This document shows positions 1-6,034 of a stretch of 8,312 nt of DNA, piece after piece. The stretch is taken from assembly GCA_947171615.1 (NCBI GenBank), contig CAMVYG010000089.1, positions 1 to 8,312 on the forward strand, given 5' to 3'. The notes beneath the pieces are model-generated. The model ran no database searches. It saw only the letters and a list, made by a program, of their open reading frames with translations, and had not been told where the DNA came from. Source of the DNA: an uncultured Clostridia bacterium (GTDB taxonomy: Bacteria; Bacillota; Clostridia; Oscillospirales; Acutalibacteraceae). Every line of letters starts with the position of its first letter. Positions within the stretch are counted from its first letter, which is position 1. The position numbers were made by a program, and so were the translations under genes.

Positions 1-879
1 CCGCACAGCGGTCTGCCGGATCTTTTCAGCTACTTCCGGTTCTAATCGGGCGGGAATATACAGCTGGCTTGTGCCGTTTACGTATTTGTCCTCGTAATCA
101 TAAAAAGCAGCGGAAGCGCCGATCTCGCCTACCGGGGAAGCGTCTGCTTCCCGGTTCCCCAGTACAGCGCACTCCACCTCCTGCCCCACAATGCCTTCCT
201 CTACGATGATCTTGGAATCCTCGGCGGCGGCTTTGCGAATGGCGGCGTCCAGATCCTCTTTGCGCTCTACCTTGCTTACCCCCACCGAAGAACCGGCGTT
301 GGCGGGCTTTACGAACACGGGAAAGCTGAGGCGGGCCTCGATCTTGCTTTTAATGGTGTCGGGGGCGGCGTCAAAGCGATCCGCATAAAACCACAGGTAA
401 TGAGCCTGCTCGATGTTGGCGGCAGACAGCAGCGTGTGGGTGACCGCCTTATCCATGCACACGGCGGAAGAAAGGGTGTTGCAGCCCACATAGGGAATGC
501 CGGAAAGCTGGAACAGCCCCTGAATGGTGCCGTCCTCCCCGTTTTTGCCGTGGAGAGCCGGGAACACGCAGTCCAGGCGCAGAGTCTCCGCGCCGGTTTC
601 CTTCATTACCAGCAGGCCGTGTACAGTGGGATCGGGGGAAAGAAAAGCGGGTGTTGTGTGCTCGGCCTTTTCCCAGCTGCCGTCCATCAGGCCGGAAACG
701 GGGCCGGTGTAAAGCAGCCATTTTCCTTCTTTGGTGATCCCCACCATAAAAATTTCATATTTCTCACGATCCAGATTTTCCAAAATGGACGTGGCAGACA
801 TGAGAGAGACCTCATGCTCTGAGGAAGCGCCGCCAAAGATCACGGCAAGTCTCATTTTTGTTTCTGTGGAATGTATCAT
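1..879 (-). CDS. ddl: D-alanine--D-alanine ligase, 3'-truncated by the window edge
   Basis: Cytoplasmic ATP-grasp enzyme that joins two D-alanines for the peptidoglycan pentapeptide tip. 293 codons are visible and the C-terminal part of the family (usually about 350-370 residues in Firmicutes) lies beyond base 1. Seen by translation: SSEHEVS at residues 19-25 (E21 matches E. coli DdlB Glu15), ALHGKNGEDG at 108-117, MDK at 142-144, FVKP at 189-192 (K191), GSSVG at 196-200, and the omega-loop segment FYDYEDKY at 259-266 with the Lys-Tyr pair of D-Ala-D-Ala ligases. The Mg-binding D/E/N residues are in the unseen part. The ATG at 879 was chosen because GAGGTG lies 7 nt upstream; a second in-frame ATG at 855 lacks this. 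It has its own sigma-A promoter, which overlaps the end of the MFS gene. The conserved Tyr argues against a VanA-type D-Ala-D-Lac ligase, but the specificity call is inference. Confidence 0.95.
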   Translation of the reverse strand, partial: MIHSTETKMRLAVIFGGASSEHEVSLMSATSILENLDREKYEIFMVGITKEGKWLLYTGPVSGLMDGSWEKAEHTTPAFLSPDPTVHGLLVMKETGAETLRLDCVFPALHGKNGEDGTIQGLFQLSGIPYVGCNTLSSAVCMDKAVTHTLLSAANIEQAHYLWFYADRFDAAPDTIKSKIEARLSFPVFVKPANAGSSVGVSKVERKEDLDAAIRKAAAEDSKIIVEEGIVGQEVECAVLGNREADASPVGEIGASAAFYDYEDKYVNGTSQLYIPARLEPEVAEKIRQTAVR

Positions 880-928
880 GGAAACGCACCTCGGTTCATA
901 TTTCAGTAAGGGCCATATACAAAATGGT

Positions 929-957
929 ATTATACTATAGATGGGGAGAATTATCAA
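929..957 (-). promoter_or_regulatory. Sigma-A promoter for ddl
   Basis: On the minus strand, TTGATA (957-952) and TATAAT (934-929) are separated by exactly 17 bp, five and six matches to consensus. Transcription should start near 922, giving a leader of about 43 nt before the ddl ATG. The -35 box lies inside the last codons of the MFS gene and the -10 box begins one base past its stop, so ddl can be transcribed without its upstream neighbour. Confidence 0.8.
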
Positions 958-2134
958 CCGCTTTTCCGGGCCTTTGCCGAAGGAAGCTGTCCAGCCGCCG
1001 GCAGAACAGCGCCATCAGCCCGATGGCGGCCAGAAGAAACCAGGGAAAAACGGAAATGGAGCTGTGTTGGGCAAGCAGCCCCAATACAGGCGGCATAACG
1101 GTGGAGCCGAAATAGGAAACCGCCATTTGAAGCCCCATGACAGTCTGGGAAGCCTCTCGTCCAAAGCGGTTTGGAGTTTCCTGAAGCATGGCGGGATATA
1201 GGGGCGCGCAGCCCAGGCCAAACAAGGCCATGCCGGAAACCGTGACAGGCAGGGGAAAGGGCAAAAACAGAAGAAAGGCTCCCAAAGCGCACAGGCTTTG
1301 TCCCAGCCGGATCATCACCCGGCTGGAAAGCTTTTCGGAAAGCAGCCCCGCAAGAAATCGGCCTGCCGCGATCCCACCGTAAAACAGAGAAGTGCACAAG
1401 GCCGCGTCTCCGGCGGGAACGCCTCGCTTTTCCACCAGATAACTGCTGGACCACAGCCCGGCGGAAAGCTCCAGAGAGCAATAGCAGAAGAAGGCCATCA
1501 ACCCCAGTTTTACGCCTGGCAGCTTCAGCGCTGCCAAATTTCCCAGAGGTTTTTCGCGGGCTTTTTGCTGCTCCTGCCGTTCCGGCTCGCTGCGCTTCCA
1601 CAGCGGCAGTGACAGGCCTAACAGCAGCACCAGAAAAAACTGGACAAAGGCAACTGTGCGGTAGCCCATGCCCCACCGGTTTCCCCAGCCGATCCAAAAG
1701 GACATGATAACAGGGCCGCTCATGGCTCCCAGCCCCCAGAAGCAGTGGAGAAAATTCATGTGCCGGGGCTTGTAATGCAGCGCCACGAAGTTGTTGAGCC
1801 CCGCATCCACCGCACCGGCTCCCAGCCCCAGTGGGATCGCCATTACTATCAGCCAGGGAAGGCTGTGGAAGCAGGAAAATCCAAAGAGAGACAGGGCGGT
1901 GGAAAGCACGCTGAAAAAGGCCACCAGGCCGGTGCCGAAGCGGCTTAAAAGGCGGCTGCCCAGGAGGCTGGAAACCACGGTCCCCAGAGAAATCACAAAG
2001 GAGATGGCTCCGGCTGTGCCGAGCCCCGTCCCCAGCTCCTCCCGCATGGCGGGCCAGGCAGCTCCCAGCAGAGTGTCGGGCAGCCCCAGGCTGACATAGG
2101 CAAGGTAGATCACAAGAAGTAAAGCGGTTGCCAT
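935..2134 (-). CDS. Major facilitator superfamily permease (fucose permease-like)
   Basis: Inner-membrane secondary transporter of 399 residues, the usual MFS length. Hydrophobic segments consistent with 12 helices lie in two halves, joined by a charged cytoplasmic loop at about residues 180-197 (WKRSEPERQEQQKAREK). The helix 2-3 loop GSRLLSRFGTG (59-69) is a degenerate form of the MFS signature loop. GLGAGAVDAGLN (103-114) and the opening YLAYVSLGLPDTLLG (10-24) resemble the FucP-like branch that is common in Clostridia. The ATG at 2134 is preceded by GGGGGA about 5 nt upstream. No terminator is visible between it and ddl, so readthrough into ddl is likely. Substrate cannot be predicted; sugars are typical for FucP relatives, but many members are uncharacterised. 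A long ORF in another minus-strand frame over the same interval is a shadow. Confidence 0.9.
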   Translation of the reverse strand: MATALLLVIYLAYVSLGLPDTLLGAAWPAMREELGTGLGTAGAISFVISLGTVVSSLLGSRLLSRFGTGLVAFFSVLSTALSLFGFSCFHSLPWLIVMAIPLGLGAGAVDAGLNNFVALHYKPRHMNFLHCFWGLGAMSGPVIMSFWIGWGNRWGMGYRTVAFVQFFLVLLLGLSLPLWKRSEPERQEQQKAREKPLGNLAALKLPGVKLGLMAFFCYCSLELSAGLWSSSYLVEKRGVPAGDAALCTSLFYGGIAAGRFLAGLLSEKLSSRVMIRLGQSLCALGAFLLFLPFPLPVTVSGMALFGLGCAPLYPAMLQETPNRFGREASQTVMGLQMAVSYFGSTVMPPVLGLLAQHSSISVFPWFLLAAIGLMALFCRRLDSFLRQRPGKAVDNSPHL

Positions 2135-2149
2135 GATATTCCCCCAATG

Positions 2150-2180
2150 AGTTGTTAGGTTTTAGTCGTTAGTTGTTAGT
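2150..2180. repeat. Short imperfect direct repeats in a divergent promoter region
   Basis: AGTTGTTAG occurs at 2150-2158 and again at 2171-2179, with related GTTAG/TTTAGTC units between them. The block sits just upstream of the MFS start codon. It may be a simple-sequence repeat or a set of operator half-sites; the sequence does not decide. Confidence 0.45.
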
Positions 2181-2229
2181 TCTGCTTTTTACCCTTGTCT
2201 GGAATTCAGTATCTAACATCTAAAAAGAG

Positions 2230-2258
2230 TGGACTTTTTTCCCCTGTTATGCTATACT
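2230..2258 (+). promoter_or_regulatory. Sigma-A promoter for the hypothetical gene
   Basis: TGGACT (2230-2235), 17 bp, then TATACT (2253-2258), both close to consensus. The start point is expected near 2265. This places the transcript start downstream of the TTG at 2195 and rules out the longest possible reading of the following gene. Confidence 0.65.
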
Positions 2259-2293
2259 GTAGCCCATATCATATGGGTGGAGTTGATTTCATT

Positions 2294-3073
2294 TTGGATT
2301 TTAACGCGTTTTCATTGATACAGGACGGACTTGCCGAAGAGCTTTCCAAGCAGGGCTTTCACGGGCCGGAGCCTTTAGAATACGAGGGCGGCCGGGCCGC
2401 GTCTTACGCCACGGAAGAGGTGGCCTACTGCCTGCGGTACGACCGGGGCCATCAGCGCTTTGAGCTGTGCTCCGCCACCATCTCCGCTTCCGGCGAGGTG
2501 GGAGACTGGCGCAGCCTTTCCCTGTGGCTTTTTGATGAAAAGGAAGGGGACAAAAGGGACGCGGAAAGCATTCTCAATGACTTTCTGGACGTGGTGCGCG
2601 GCCCCAAGCGCGTTGCCATCGTGCAGCAGAAGCGCAAGCGGGGCAAGGACGACGAGCGCAATGTAGATCCCCTGTTTTTCCTAAACCGTCTGGTGAATAT
2701 TTTCCCGGAATTGAAGGACGAGCTGAACGAGGAAAAGATCGTGTACGGCCAGGTGCGGTTTGTCACCTTCGTCAAGCAGCATGTGGCTCCCAAGTGCGAA
2801 GGGCTGGCGCTGCAATATCCCGACAGCGAGCCCTTTAAAAAGCTTTGTTCCCTGCTGGACGATATGTACAAGAACGGCGACCTGGATCTGCGGTCTATCG
2901 TCACGGTTTCCCTTCTTAATACTATGAGCGACGAAGCATTTGCGTCACTCCGTGAGGGCCTGGGAGAGGAACTGCAAAAGGATTTGAAATATACCCGGAA
3001 ACTGAAGGGGAAGAAGATCAAGCCAGAAAAGCAGAAGAAGCAGAAAAAGGTGGAATCCAGGCTGAAGACCTGA
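2294..3073 (+). CDS. Hypothetical protein with Lys-rich C-terminal tail
   Basis: I do not recognise this family. It is a soluble, charged protein of about 259 residues with no signal peptide and no membrane segment. A basic stretch (QQKRKRGKDDERN) lies near residues 110-122, and the last 25 or so residues are mostly lysine, which suggests nucleic-acid or ribosome contact, but that is only inference. Start choice: a promoter at 2230-2258 excludes the TTG at 2195. The remaining candidates are ATG 2273, which would have a leader of only a few bases and no Shine-Dalgarno, and TTG 2294, which has GGTGGAG about 11 nt upstream and begins (M)DFNAF. I favour TTG 2294 but ATG 2273 is possible. The gene is monocistronic, followed 38 bp later by a terminator. 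Base composition matches its neighbours. Certainty that it is a real gene is high; its function is unknown. Confidence 0.8.
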   Translation: MDFNAFSLIQDGLAEELSKQGFHGPEPLEYEGGRAASYATEEVAYCLRYDRGHQRFELCSATISASGEVGDWRSLSLWLFDEKEGDKRDAESILNDFLDVVRGPKRVAIVQQKRKRGKDDERNVDPLFFLNRLVNIFPELKDELNEEKIVYGQVRFVTFVKQHVAPKCEGLALQYPDSEPFKKLCSLLDDMYKNGDLDLRSIVTVSLLNTMSDEAFASLREGLGEELQKDLKYTRKLKGKKIKPEKQKKQKKVESRLKT

Positions 3074-3111
3074 TGATGTGGCCGTCAGCTGTGTAAAGAC
3101 GTTTTCAGAGA

Positions 3112-3141
3112 GGGACTCTCTTTTTGAAGGGAGTCCCTTTT
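3112..3141 (+). terminator. Intrinsic terminator after the hypothetical gene
   Basis: GGGACTCTC (3112-3120) pairs with GGGAGTCCC (3129-3137) over 9 bp with one G-U, around an 8-nt loop, followed by TTTTC. It isolates the hypothetical gene from the ribosomal operon. Confidence 0.85.
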
Positions 3142-3177
3142 CGCTGCCTTTTCCCCTTGATCCTGCGAAAAAAGCAG

Positions 3178-3206
3178 TTGACAGGCTTTCCGGGGTATGG
3201 TATACT
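3178..3206 (+). promoter_or_regulatory. Sigma-A promoter of the rpmG-secE-nusG-rplK-rplA operon
   Basis: A perfect TTGACA (3178-3183), 17-bp spacer and TATACT (3201-3206). The start is expected about 3213, giving a leader of about 127 nt before rpmG. Its strength fits a growth-linked ribosomal operon. Confidence 0.9.
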
Positions 3207-3212
3207 GTCTAT

Positions 3213-3237
3213 ACCTCGGAAAAGAGGTTCTTTTTTT
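3213..3237 (+). promoter_or_regulatory. Hairpin plus U7 tract at the predicted 5' end of the mRNA
   Basis: ACCTC (3213-3217) and GAGGT (3224-3228) flank the loop GGAAAA and are followed by TC and seven T. It looks like a small intrinsic terminator, but it begins at the predicted transcription start, so a 5'-end stabilising hairpin is equally possible. Confidence 0.4.
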
Positions 3238-3279
3238 GTTGCCTTTTTCACGGCGGCATGTCTTTTCCCGAGGGAGGCA

Positions 3280-3305
3280 GGGGACGGGCTTCTGCCCGGG
3301 TTCCC
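3280..3305 (+). promoter_or_regulatory. Leader hairpin upstream of rpmG
   Basis: GGGGA (3280-3284) pairs with TTCCC (3301-3305), and inside it CGGGC (3285-3289) pairs with GCCCG (3294-3298) around a TTCT loop, leaving a GG bulge. There is no T-tract, so it is not a terminator. It may shape leader folding or stability; its role is unknown. Confidence 0.45.
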
Positions 3306-3339
3306 ACAAAATTTATCCGAATCACGGAGGTGCCGAAAC

Positions 3340-3489
3340 ATGCGCGTGAAGATCGTGCTGGCCTGCACAGAGTGCAAGCAGAGAAACTATCTCAGCAAAA
3401 AAGAAAAGAAAAACAACCCCGACAGGCTGGAAATGAACAAGTATTGCAGATTCTGCCGGAAGCACACCCTGCACAGGGAAACAAAGTAA
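3340..3489 (+). CDS. rpmG: 50S ribosomal protein L33 (zinc-binding type)
   Basis: A 49-residue protein of the large ribosomal subunit. It matches bacterial L33 in length and in landmarks: start MRVKIVLACTEC, NNPDRLE at 25-31, and the C-terminus TLHRETK. The cysteine pairs C9-x-x-C12 and C36-x-x-C39 are intact, so this is the zinc-binding (C+) form rather than the cysteine-free paralogue made under zinc limitation. Start ATG 3340 has GGAGGTG about 8 nt upstream; a longer in-frame reading that begins upstream is not needed. It is the first gene of the operon, and its stop is 12 bp before secE, the standard Firmicutes arrangement. Confidence 0.97.
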   Translation: MRVKIVLACTECKQRNYLSKKEKKNNPDRLEMNKYCRFCRKHTLHRETK

Positions 3490-3501
3490 GGAGCGGAGAG
3501 C

Positions 3502-3750
3502 ATGGCTGAAACCGAAAAGAAAAACGACAAAAAGCCCAATGCCGTCGTCAGGTTTTTTAAGCGTATCGTAAAGTTCTTCCGCGACTGCAAGGGCGAGCTG
3601 AAGAAGATCGTATGGCCCACTCCCCGGGCTGTGTCCAAAAGCACTGTGGTGGTGCTGATCACCATGGCTGTTTTGGGCTTGTTTGTATTTCTGCTGGACA
3701 CAGGCTTTATGAATCTTTTGGGCCTGGTGATGGATGTTGCCAAGGTTTAA
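3502..3750 (+). CDS. secE: Preprotein translocase subunit SecE
   Basis: The small clamp subunit of the SecYEG channel, which holds SecY together during protein export. At 82 residues it has the short single-helix form of Gram-positive SecE. It shows a charged N-terminus, an amphipathic surface helix at about 15-35, the conserved ELKKIVWPTPRAV (32-44), and one membrane helix at about 47-66 (STVVVLITMAVLGLFVFLL). GGAG directly follows the rpmG stop codon, suggesting tight coupling. Followed after 43 bp by nusG, the almost universal partner. Confidence 0.97.
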   Translation: MAETEKKNDKKPNAVVRFFKRIVKFFRDCKGELKKIVWPTPRAVSKSTVVVLITMAVLGLFVFLLDTGFMNLLGLVMDVAKV

Positions 3751-3793
3751 TGTCCCGGCGGCGTGTTCGTCCGGCTGGAAACGGAGGTAACTG

Positions 3794-4315
3794 ATGGCAG
3801 AAGAAGCAAAATGGTATGTGGTGCATACCTATTCCGGCTATGAAAACAAGGTGGCTTCCAATCTGGAAAAAACAGTGGAAAACCGCCAGCTTCAGGAATT
3901 GATCCAGGAGATCCGTGTCCCCACTGAAACAGTGACGGAGATCACGGAGGCCGGAAAACGAAAGGAAGTAGAGCGCAAAATATTCCCCGGTTATGTCATC
4001 GTAAAGATGATCATGACGGACGAGTCCTGGTACGCGGTGCGGAATATCCGCGGCTGTACCGGATTTGTAGGCCCCTCTTCCAAGCCGGTTCCCCTGACGG
4101 AAGAGGAAGTGGCAAGGCTGGGCATTGAAAAGCGCTCCATCGAGGTAAGCTATCAGGTAGGCGATTCCGTCAATATCGTGGATGGCCCCCTGGAAGGCTT
4201 TATCGGCGTTGTAGAGGAAATGGACGTGGAGAAGAACCGCATTCGCGTGGTGGTATCCATGTTTGGGCGGGATACGCCCGTAGAGCTGGAACTGGATCAG
4301 GCCGAACCGGTCTGA
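3794..4315 (+). CDS. nusG: Transcription termination/antitermination factor NusG
   Basis: Universal RNA polymerase elongation factor that binds the clamp and, through its KOW domain, partners such as Rho or ribosomal protein S10. 173 residues, normal length. The NGN domain carries WYVVHTYSGYE (7-17), FPGYV (64-68) and VRNIRGCTGFVG (82-93). The KOW domain covers about 122-150 (GDSVNIVDGPLEGFIGVV). ATG 3794 has GGAGG 8 nt upstream. No insertion or paralogue feature (such as those of RfaH or LoaP) is seen. The operon probably continues to rplK across a structured 206-bp gap without a convincing new promoter. Confidence 0.97.
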   Translation: MAEEAKWYVVHTYSGYENKVASNLEKTVENRQLQELIQEIRVPTETVTEITEAGKRKEVERKIFPGYVIVKMIMTDESWYAVRNIRGCTGFVGPSSKPVPLTEEEVARLGIEKRSIEVSYQVGDSVNIVDGPLEGFIGVVEEMDVEKNRIRVVVSMFGRDTPVELELDQAEPV

Positions 4316-4521
4316 GGCAGCGCTTCTGCTCGCTGAAAAAGCGTCAGTGTACAAAATTTTATTTTCAGGCAACTCAGCGGTTTTCCGCTTTGAGGAAGGG
4401 CAGGCCCTTTTAGGGACTGCTCCCTTGTGGGAGGCGCAGACGAAATCTGATTCTCACGGCTGTGCCGCAGCACCGGCCGCAAACAGCGGACGGTTTACCA
4501 CGAATTTTGGAGGTGCAAAAC
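4316..4521 (+). promoter_or_regulatory. Structured leader between nusG and rplK
   Basis: 206 bp without a gene. Visible hairpins are: CTG/CGCT...AGCG/CAG around GAAAA (about 4327-4347); CTCAGCGG-TTTT-CCGCT..GAG (about 4373-4394); CTGCTCCC-TTGT-GGGAG..CAG (about 4417-4439); and ACCG/CCGC-AAACA-GCGG/CGGT (4472-4494), which sits about 15 nt before the rplK Shine-Dalgarno. None has a proper T-tract, and I see no sigma-A promoter better than weak matches. In E. coli, L1 represses the rplK-rplA mRNA through a site near the L11 start; an equivalent role here is inference only, as I did not recognise the L1-binding motif. Confidence 0.5.
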
Positions 4522-4947
4522 ATGGCACAAAAGGTTACGGGCTTTATTAAGCTCCAGATTCCTGCCGGAAAAGCGACCCCGGCTCCGCCTGTAGGCCCTG
4601 CTCTGGGTCAGCATGGCGTAAACATCATGGCCTTTACGAAGGAATTTAACGAGCGTACCAAGAACGACGCCGGGCTGATTATCCCCGTTGTTATCACCGT
4701 GTACGCAGATCGTTCCTTTACCTTTATCACCAAGACCCCGCCTGCCGCTGTTCTGATCAAGAAGGCCTGCGGCATCGAAACGGCCTCCGGTGAGCCCAAC
4801 AAGAAGAAGGTGGCGAAGATCACCCGCGAGCAGGTGCAGAAGATCGCCGAGCAGAAAATGCCCGATCTCAATGCCGCTACCATCGAGACGGCTATGAGCA
4901 TGATCGCAGGTACCGCCCGCAGCATGGGCATTGAAGTAGTAGACTAA
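4522..4947 (+). CDS. rplK: 50S ribosomal protein L11
   Basis: 141 residues, the exact standard length. L11 binds the GTPase-associated region of 23S rRNA at the base of the L10/L12 stalk and takes part in factor binding and the stringent response. Landmarks are: N-terminal AQKVTGFIKLQIPAGKATPAPPVGPALGQ, including the proline-rich PPVGPALGQHG (22-32) of the thiostrepton-binding face; TKTPPAA at about 71-77; and the C-terminal RNA-binding domain ending AGTARSMGIEV. ATG 4522 was chosen because of GGAGGTG about 7 nt upstream; a longer in-frame ORF starts within the structured leader and is not supported. Co-transcribed with rplA. Confidence 0.97.
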   Translation: MAQKVTGFIKLQIPAGKATPAPPVGPALGQHGVNIMAFTKEFNERTKNDAGLIIPVVITVYADRSFTFITKTPPAAVLIKKACGIETASGEPNKKKVAKITREQVQKIAEQKMPDLNAATIETAMSMIAGTARSMGIEVVD

Positions 4948-5003
4948 TTCCCGGGTGGGAGGAAACAAACTTCATCCGATATTTACCACTGGAGGAAAAA
5001 GAT

Positions 5004-5696
5004 ATGAAGCATGGAAAAAAATATGTGGACGGTGCGAAGTTGATCGACCGTTCCAAGCTGTATGATACAGGCGAGGCTCTGGATATCTGCGTCAAGACTG
5101 GCACTGCCAAGTTTGACGAGACGGTGGAGCTTCATGTAAAGCTGGGCGTTGACGGCCGTCATGCCGACCAGCAGGTGCGCGGCGCCATCGTGCTGCCCAA
5201 CGGAACCGGCAAGAATGTGCGGGTTCTGGCAATCTGCAAGGGCGATAACATCGAGGCTGCCCAGGCTGCCGGCGCTGATTTTGTAGGCGCTGACGAAATG
5301 GTGCAGAAGATCCAGTCTGAAGGCTGGATGGACTTTGACGTGCTGATCACCACTCCCGATATGATGGGTCTGGTTGGCCGTCTCGGTAAGGTGCTGGGCC
5401 CCCGGGGCCTGATGCCGAACCCCAAGGCCGGTACGGTTACTCCCGATATCGCCAAGGCTGTTCAGGAAGCCAAGGCCGGTAAGATCGAGTACCGCCTGGA
5501 TAAGACCAATATTATCCACTGCCCCATCGGCAAGGTTTCCTTTGGCGCTCAGAAGCTTCAGGAGAACTTTGACACCCTGATGGACGCCATTGTGAAGGCA
5601 AAGCCTTCCGCCGCCAAGGGCCAGTATGTGCGCTCCTGTGTGGTCAGCTCCACCATGGGCCCCGGCGTAAAGATCAACCCCGCCAAGTTCCTGTAA
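5004..5696 (+). CDS. rplA: 50S ribosomal protein L1
   Basis: 230 residues, full length. Forms the mobile L1 stalk at the ribosomal E site, and in other bacteria also represses its own L11-L1 mRNA. Landmarks are the start GKKYVDGAKLIDRSKLY, FDETVELHVKLGVD (37-50), the L1 signature GRLGKVLGPRGLMPNPKAGT (125-144), and the C-terminal SSTMGPGVKI (215-224). GGAGG lies 8 nt before ATG 5004. It is separated from rplK by 56 bp and is the last gene of this transcription unit, since a strong terminator begins 18 bp after the stop. In most Firmicutes rplJ would follow directly; here it does not. Confidence 0.97.
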   Translation: MKHGKKYVDGAKLIDRSKLYDTGEALDICVKTGTAKFDETVELHVKLGVDGRHADQQVRGAIVLPNGTGKNVRVLAICKGDNIEAAQAAGADFVGADEMVQKIQSEGWMDFDVLITTPDMMGLVGRLGKVLGPRGLMPNPKAGTVTPDIAKAVQEAKAGKIEYRLDKTNIIHCPIGKVSFGAQKLQENFDTLMDAIVKAKPSAAKGQYVRSCVVSSTMGPGVKINPAKFL

Positions 5697-5713
5697 TAGA
5701 AAAGCATAAAGCT

Positions 5714-5745
5714 GCCCGCCGAAGAATGCTTCGGCGGGCGTTTTC
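5714..5745 (+). terminator. Intrinsic terminator of the rpmG-rplA operon
   Basis: A perfect 11-bp G+C-rich stem, GCCCGCCGAAG (5714-5724) with CTTCGGCGGGC (5729-5739), a 4-nt loop AATG, then GTTTTC. The opposite strand also has a T-rich tail, so it might terminate weakly in reverse. Confidence 0.9.
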
Positions 5746-5780
5746 GTGTTTAGCGTTATTTGACGTAAGAGCGAGGCAAC

Positions 5781-5815
5781 AGCAAAGAAAACGTAAAAAC
5801 TTTTCTTGCTTTTTT
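5781..5815 (+). terminator. Possible second (backup) terminator
   Basis: AGCAAAGAAAA (5781-5791) pairs with TTTTCTTGCT (5801-5810) with one bulged A, around the loop CGTAAAAAC, and is followed by a run of T to 5815. The stem is mostly A-T and therefore weak. It would act in tandem with the strong terminator about 40 bp earlier. Confidence 0.4.
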
Positions 5816-5844
5816 GTAATTTATAGAGTAAAATATAATTGGAA

Positions 5845-5942
5845 ACATAAAAATAGCGGCAGGACGTAATGGGTCGCACCCCATTACGCCCCTATGATGA
5901 GTGAAGCACCACTCAACACAACAGTCTTGCGACTGCACCACG
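5845..5942 (-). ncRNA. Candidate small structured RNA of unknown class
   Basis: On the minus strand, directly downstream of a consensus promoter, three hairpins follow one another. The first is CAGTC-GCAA-GACTG (5935-5922), with a GNRA tetraloop. The second is TGAGTG-GTGCTT-CACTCA (5915-5898). The third is a 13-bp stem (5892-5880 with 5873-5861) around GTGCGA. A GGACG/CGTCC pair at the outer ends (5945-5941, 5866-5862) could instead close a four-way junction. GGTGC occurs three times, before hairpin 1 and in the loops of hairpins 2 and 3. The minus orientation is favoured by the promoter, the GNRA loop, and two positions that are G-U in the minus RNA but A-C in the plus RNA. The end is uncertain: TATTTTTAT (about 5855-5847) is the first T-rich tract, but it lies several bases after the stem. 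I see no plausible small ORF with a ribosome binding site. It does not look like 6S, SRP RNA, tmRNA or a riboswitch I know. Confidence 0.5.
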
Positions 5943-5947
5943 TCCTT

Positions 5948-5976
5948 ATTATACCCAATTCCTCTTTTTATTTCAA
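5948..5976 (-). promoter_or_regulatory. Sigma-A promoter facing the candidate ncRNA
   Basis: Minus-strand TTGAAA (5976-5971), 17-bp spacer and a perfect TATAAT (5953-5948). Transcription should start about 5941-5943, at the edge of the three-hairpin element. No protein-coding gene with a ribosome binding site lies downstream on this strand before rplA in antisense. Confidence 0.75.
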
Positions 5977-6034
5977 GTCCGGGGAAGCGGGATAAAAGGT
6001 CTTTTCGTGTTACGCTTTGGCTTTTCAGGCGGTG

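Noticed and set aside
954..2147. A 397-codon minus-strand ORF overlapping the MFS gene in another frame
   Set aside because: Its product is rich in Arg, Gly, Pro and Cys with no domain, while the overlapping frame gives a clear 12-helix permease. It is a shadow.
2195..2272. N-terminal extension of the hypothetical protein from TTG 2195
   Set aside because: It lies upstream of the promoter at 2230-2258 and has no Shine-Dalgarno.
4347..4550. A 67-codon ORF in the nusG-rplK gap
   Set aside because: No ribosome binding site, no resemblance to any protein, and it runs out of frame into rplK.
5834..5839. A plus-strand TATAAT upstream of the SLH gene
   Set aside because: No -35 box at 16-18 bp; the region is simply A+T-rich.
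4983..5879. A 298-codon ORF antisense to rplA, whose GTG start lies inside the candidate ncRNA
   Set aside because: No ribosome binding site and no recognisable domain. It is explained by the codon pattern of rplA, although the minus-strand promoter could transcribe it.
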